Of a DNA stretch of 64,000 bases, positions 63,997 to 64,000 are shown one piece after another (position 1 is the first letter of the stretch; each line of letters starts with the position of its first letter). Source of the stretch: Lingula anatina (taxonomy: Eukaryota; Brachiopoda; Lingulata; Lingulida; Lingulidae); NCBI RefSeq assembly GCF_001039355.2, contig NW_019774081.1, positions 62,001-126,000 of the forward strand, read 5' to 3'. The notes under the pieces were generated by a model. It did not search any database, was not told the origin of the DNA, and was given only the letters and a program-made list of their open reading frames with translations. The translations under genes and the position numbers were made by a program.

Positions 63997-64000
63997 TTGT
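63997..64000 (+). CDS. Possible start of exon 14 at the window edge
   Basis: A pyrimidine-rich tract and TTTCAG end at 63996, 293 bases after the exon 13 donor. The next four bases (TTGT) would continue in phase 0 with Leu. Only the acceptor is visible, so this is a prediction that the RA-coding part begins here. Confidence 0.45.

Larger units (their letters stand above)
7765..64000 (+). other. ARHGAP20-like DH-PH gene, multi-exon, open at both ends
   Basis: This entry is the gene span. Thirteen exons (7765-7948, 8552-8651, 10018-10108, 19839-19884, 20703-20772, 25700-25811, 48212-48322, 51932-52048, 52779-52879, 53840-53951, 59829-59893, 62591-62782, 63619-63703) join in one reading frame without a stop. 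Every junction has AG/GT borders and matching phase. The product has an acidic N-terminal segment, a DH domain (about residues 64-240), a basic linker and a PH domain (about 335-434). The PH core, with SFVMGWPTTNFVATFS, and the KSIVLKV...NC stretch after it match what I recall of ARHGAP20, a Rho GTPase-activating protein with PH, RA and RhoGAP domains. DH domains exchange GDP for GTP on Rho-family GTPases. The start lies upstream of 7765 or at an alternative promoter. The RA and GAP parts, if present, lie past 64000. The family call rests on memory, not a search. Confidence 0.8.

Overview
The window is animal nuclear DNA. It is AT-rich (judged by eye, not computed), dominated by long introns, and carries classic GT-AG splice sites, microsatellites, poly-C/poly-G tracts and two assembly gaps (5692-6014 and 55294-55422). 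Nothing prokaryotic is present: no operons and no dense ORFs. Almost all computed ORFs are chance open stretches. I cannot name the species. The gene content fits a bilaterian invertebrate with large introns, but which phylum is open.

The window holds one recognisable protein-coding gene, on the + strand, running from before 7765 to beyond 64000. Thirteen coding exons can be chained by eye with consistent splice phase, and a fourteenth probably begins in the last four bases. Together they give an open product of 462 residues in this window. In order it has an acidic segment (about 1-61), a RhoGEF/DH domain (about 64-240), a basic Ser-rich linker, and a PH domain (about 335-434). The PH domain strongly resembles that of the ARHGAP20 family. 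The chain then starts the linker that in ARHGAP20 leads into a Ras-association domain and a RhoGAP domain; those would lie downstream.

Region by region: 1-7764 has no recognisable gene but holds a dispersed repeat, a gap and a lysine-rich open stretch. 7765-25811 holds six exons, which encode the acidic segment and the DH domain up to conserved region 3. 25812-48211 is a 22.4 kb intron that interrupts the DH domain exactly at LLFLP|VQRIP. Inside this intron, at 32487-33032, is a 182-codon exon with its own ATG, an in-frame upstream stop, a good Kozak context and a phase-0 donor. It reads best as an alternative first exon of the same gene, driven by an internal promoter. 48212-53951 holds four exons (end of DH, linker, start of PH). 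59829-63703 holds three exons (rest of PH and the linker).

The main biological idea is that one locus may make two products. The long form carries a DH (GEF) module in front of ARHGAP20-type PH/RA/GAP modules. The short form, from the intronic promoter, has a phospho-rich basic N-terminus and could skip the DH domain. Vertebrate ARHGAP20, as I know it, has no DH domain. Smaller points are a TTAA-flanked CpG-rich MITE (50864-50987), a second inverted-repeat element carrying telomere-like CCCTAA units (about 53103-53452), a pair of dispersed repeats, a GC-rich 9-bp minisatellite beside a 28-nt palindrome, CTCF-consensus matches, and a NAGNAG acceptor. I found no wholly new biological system.
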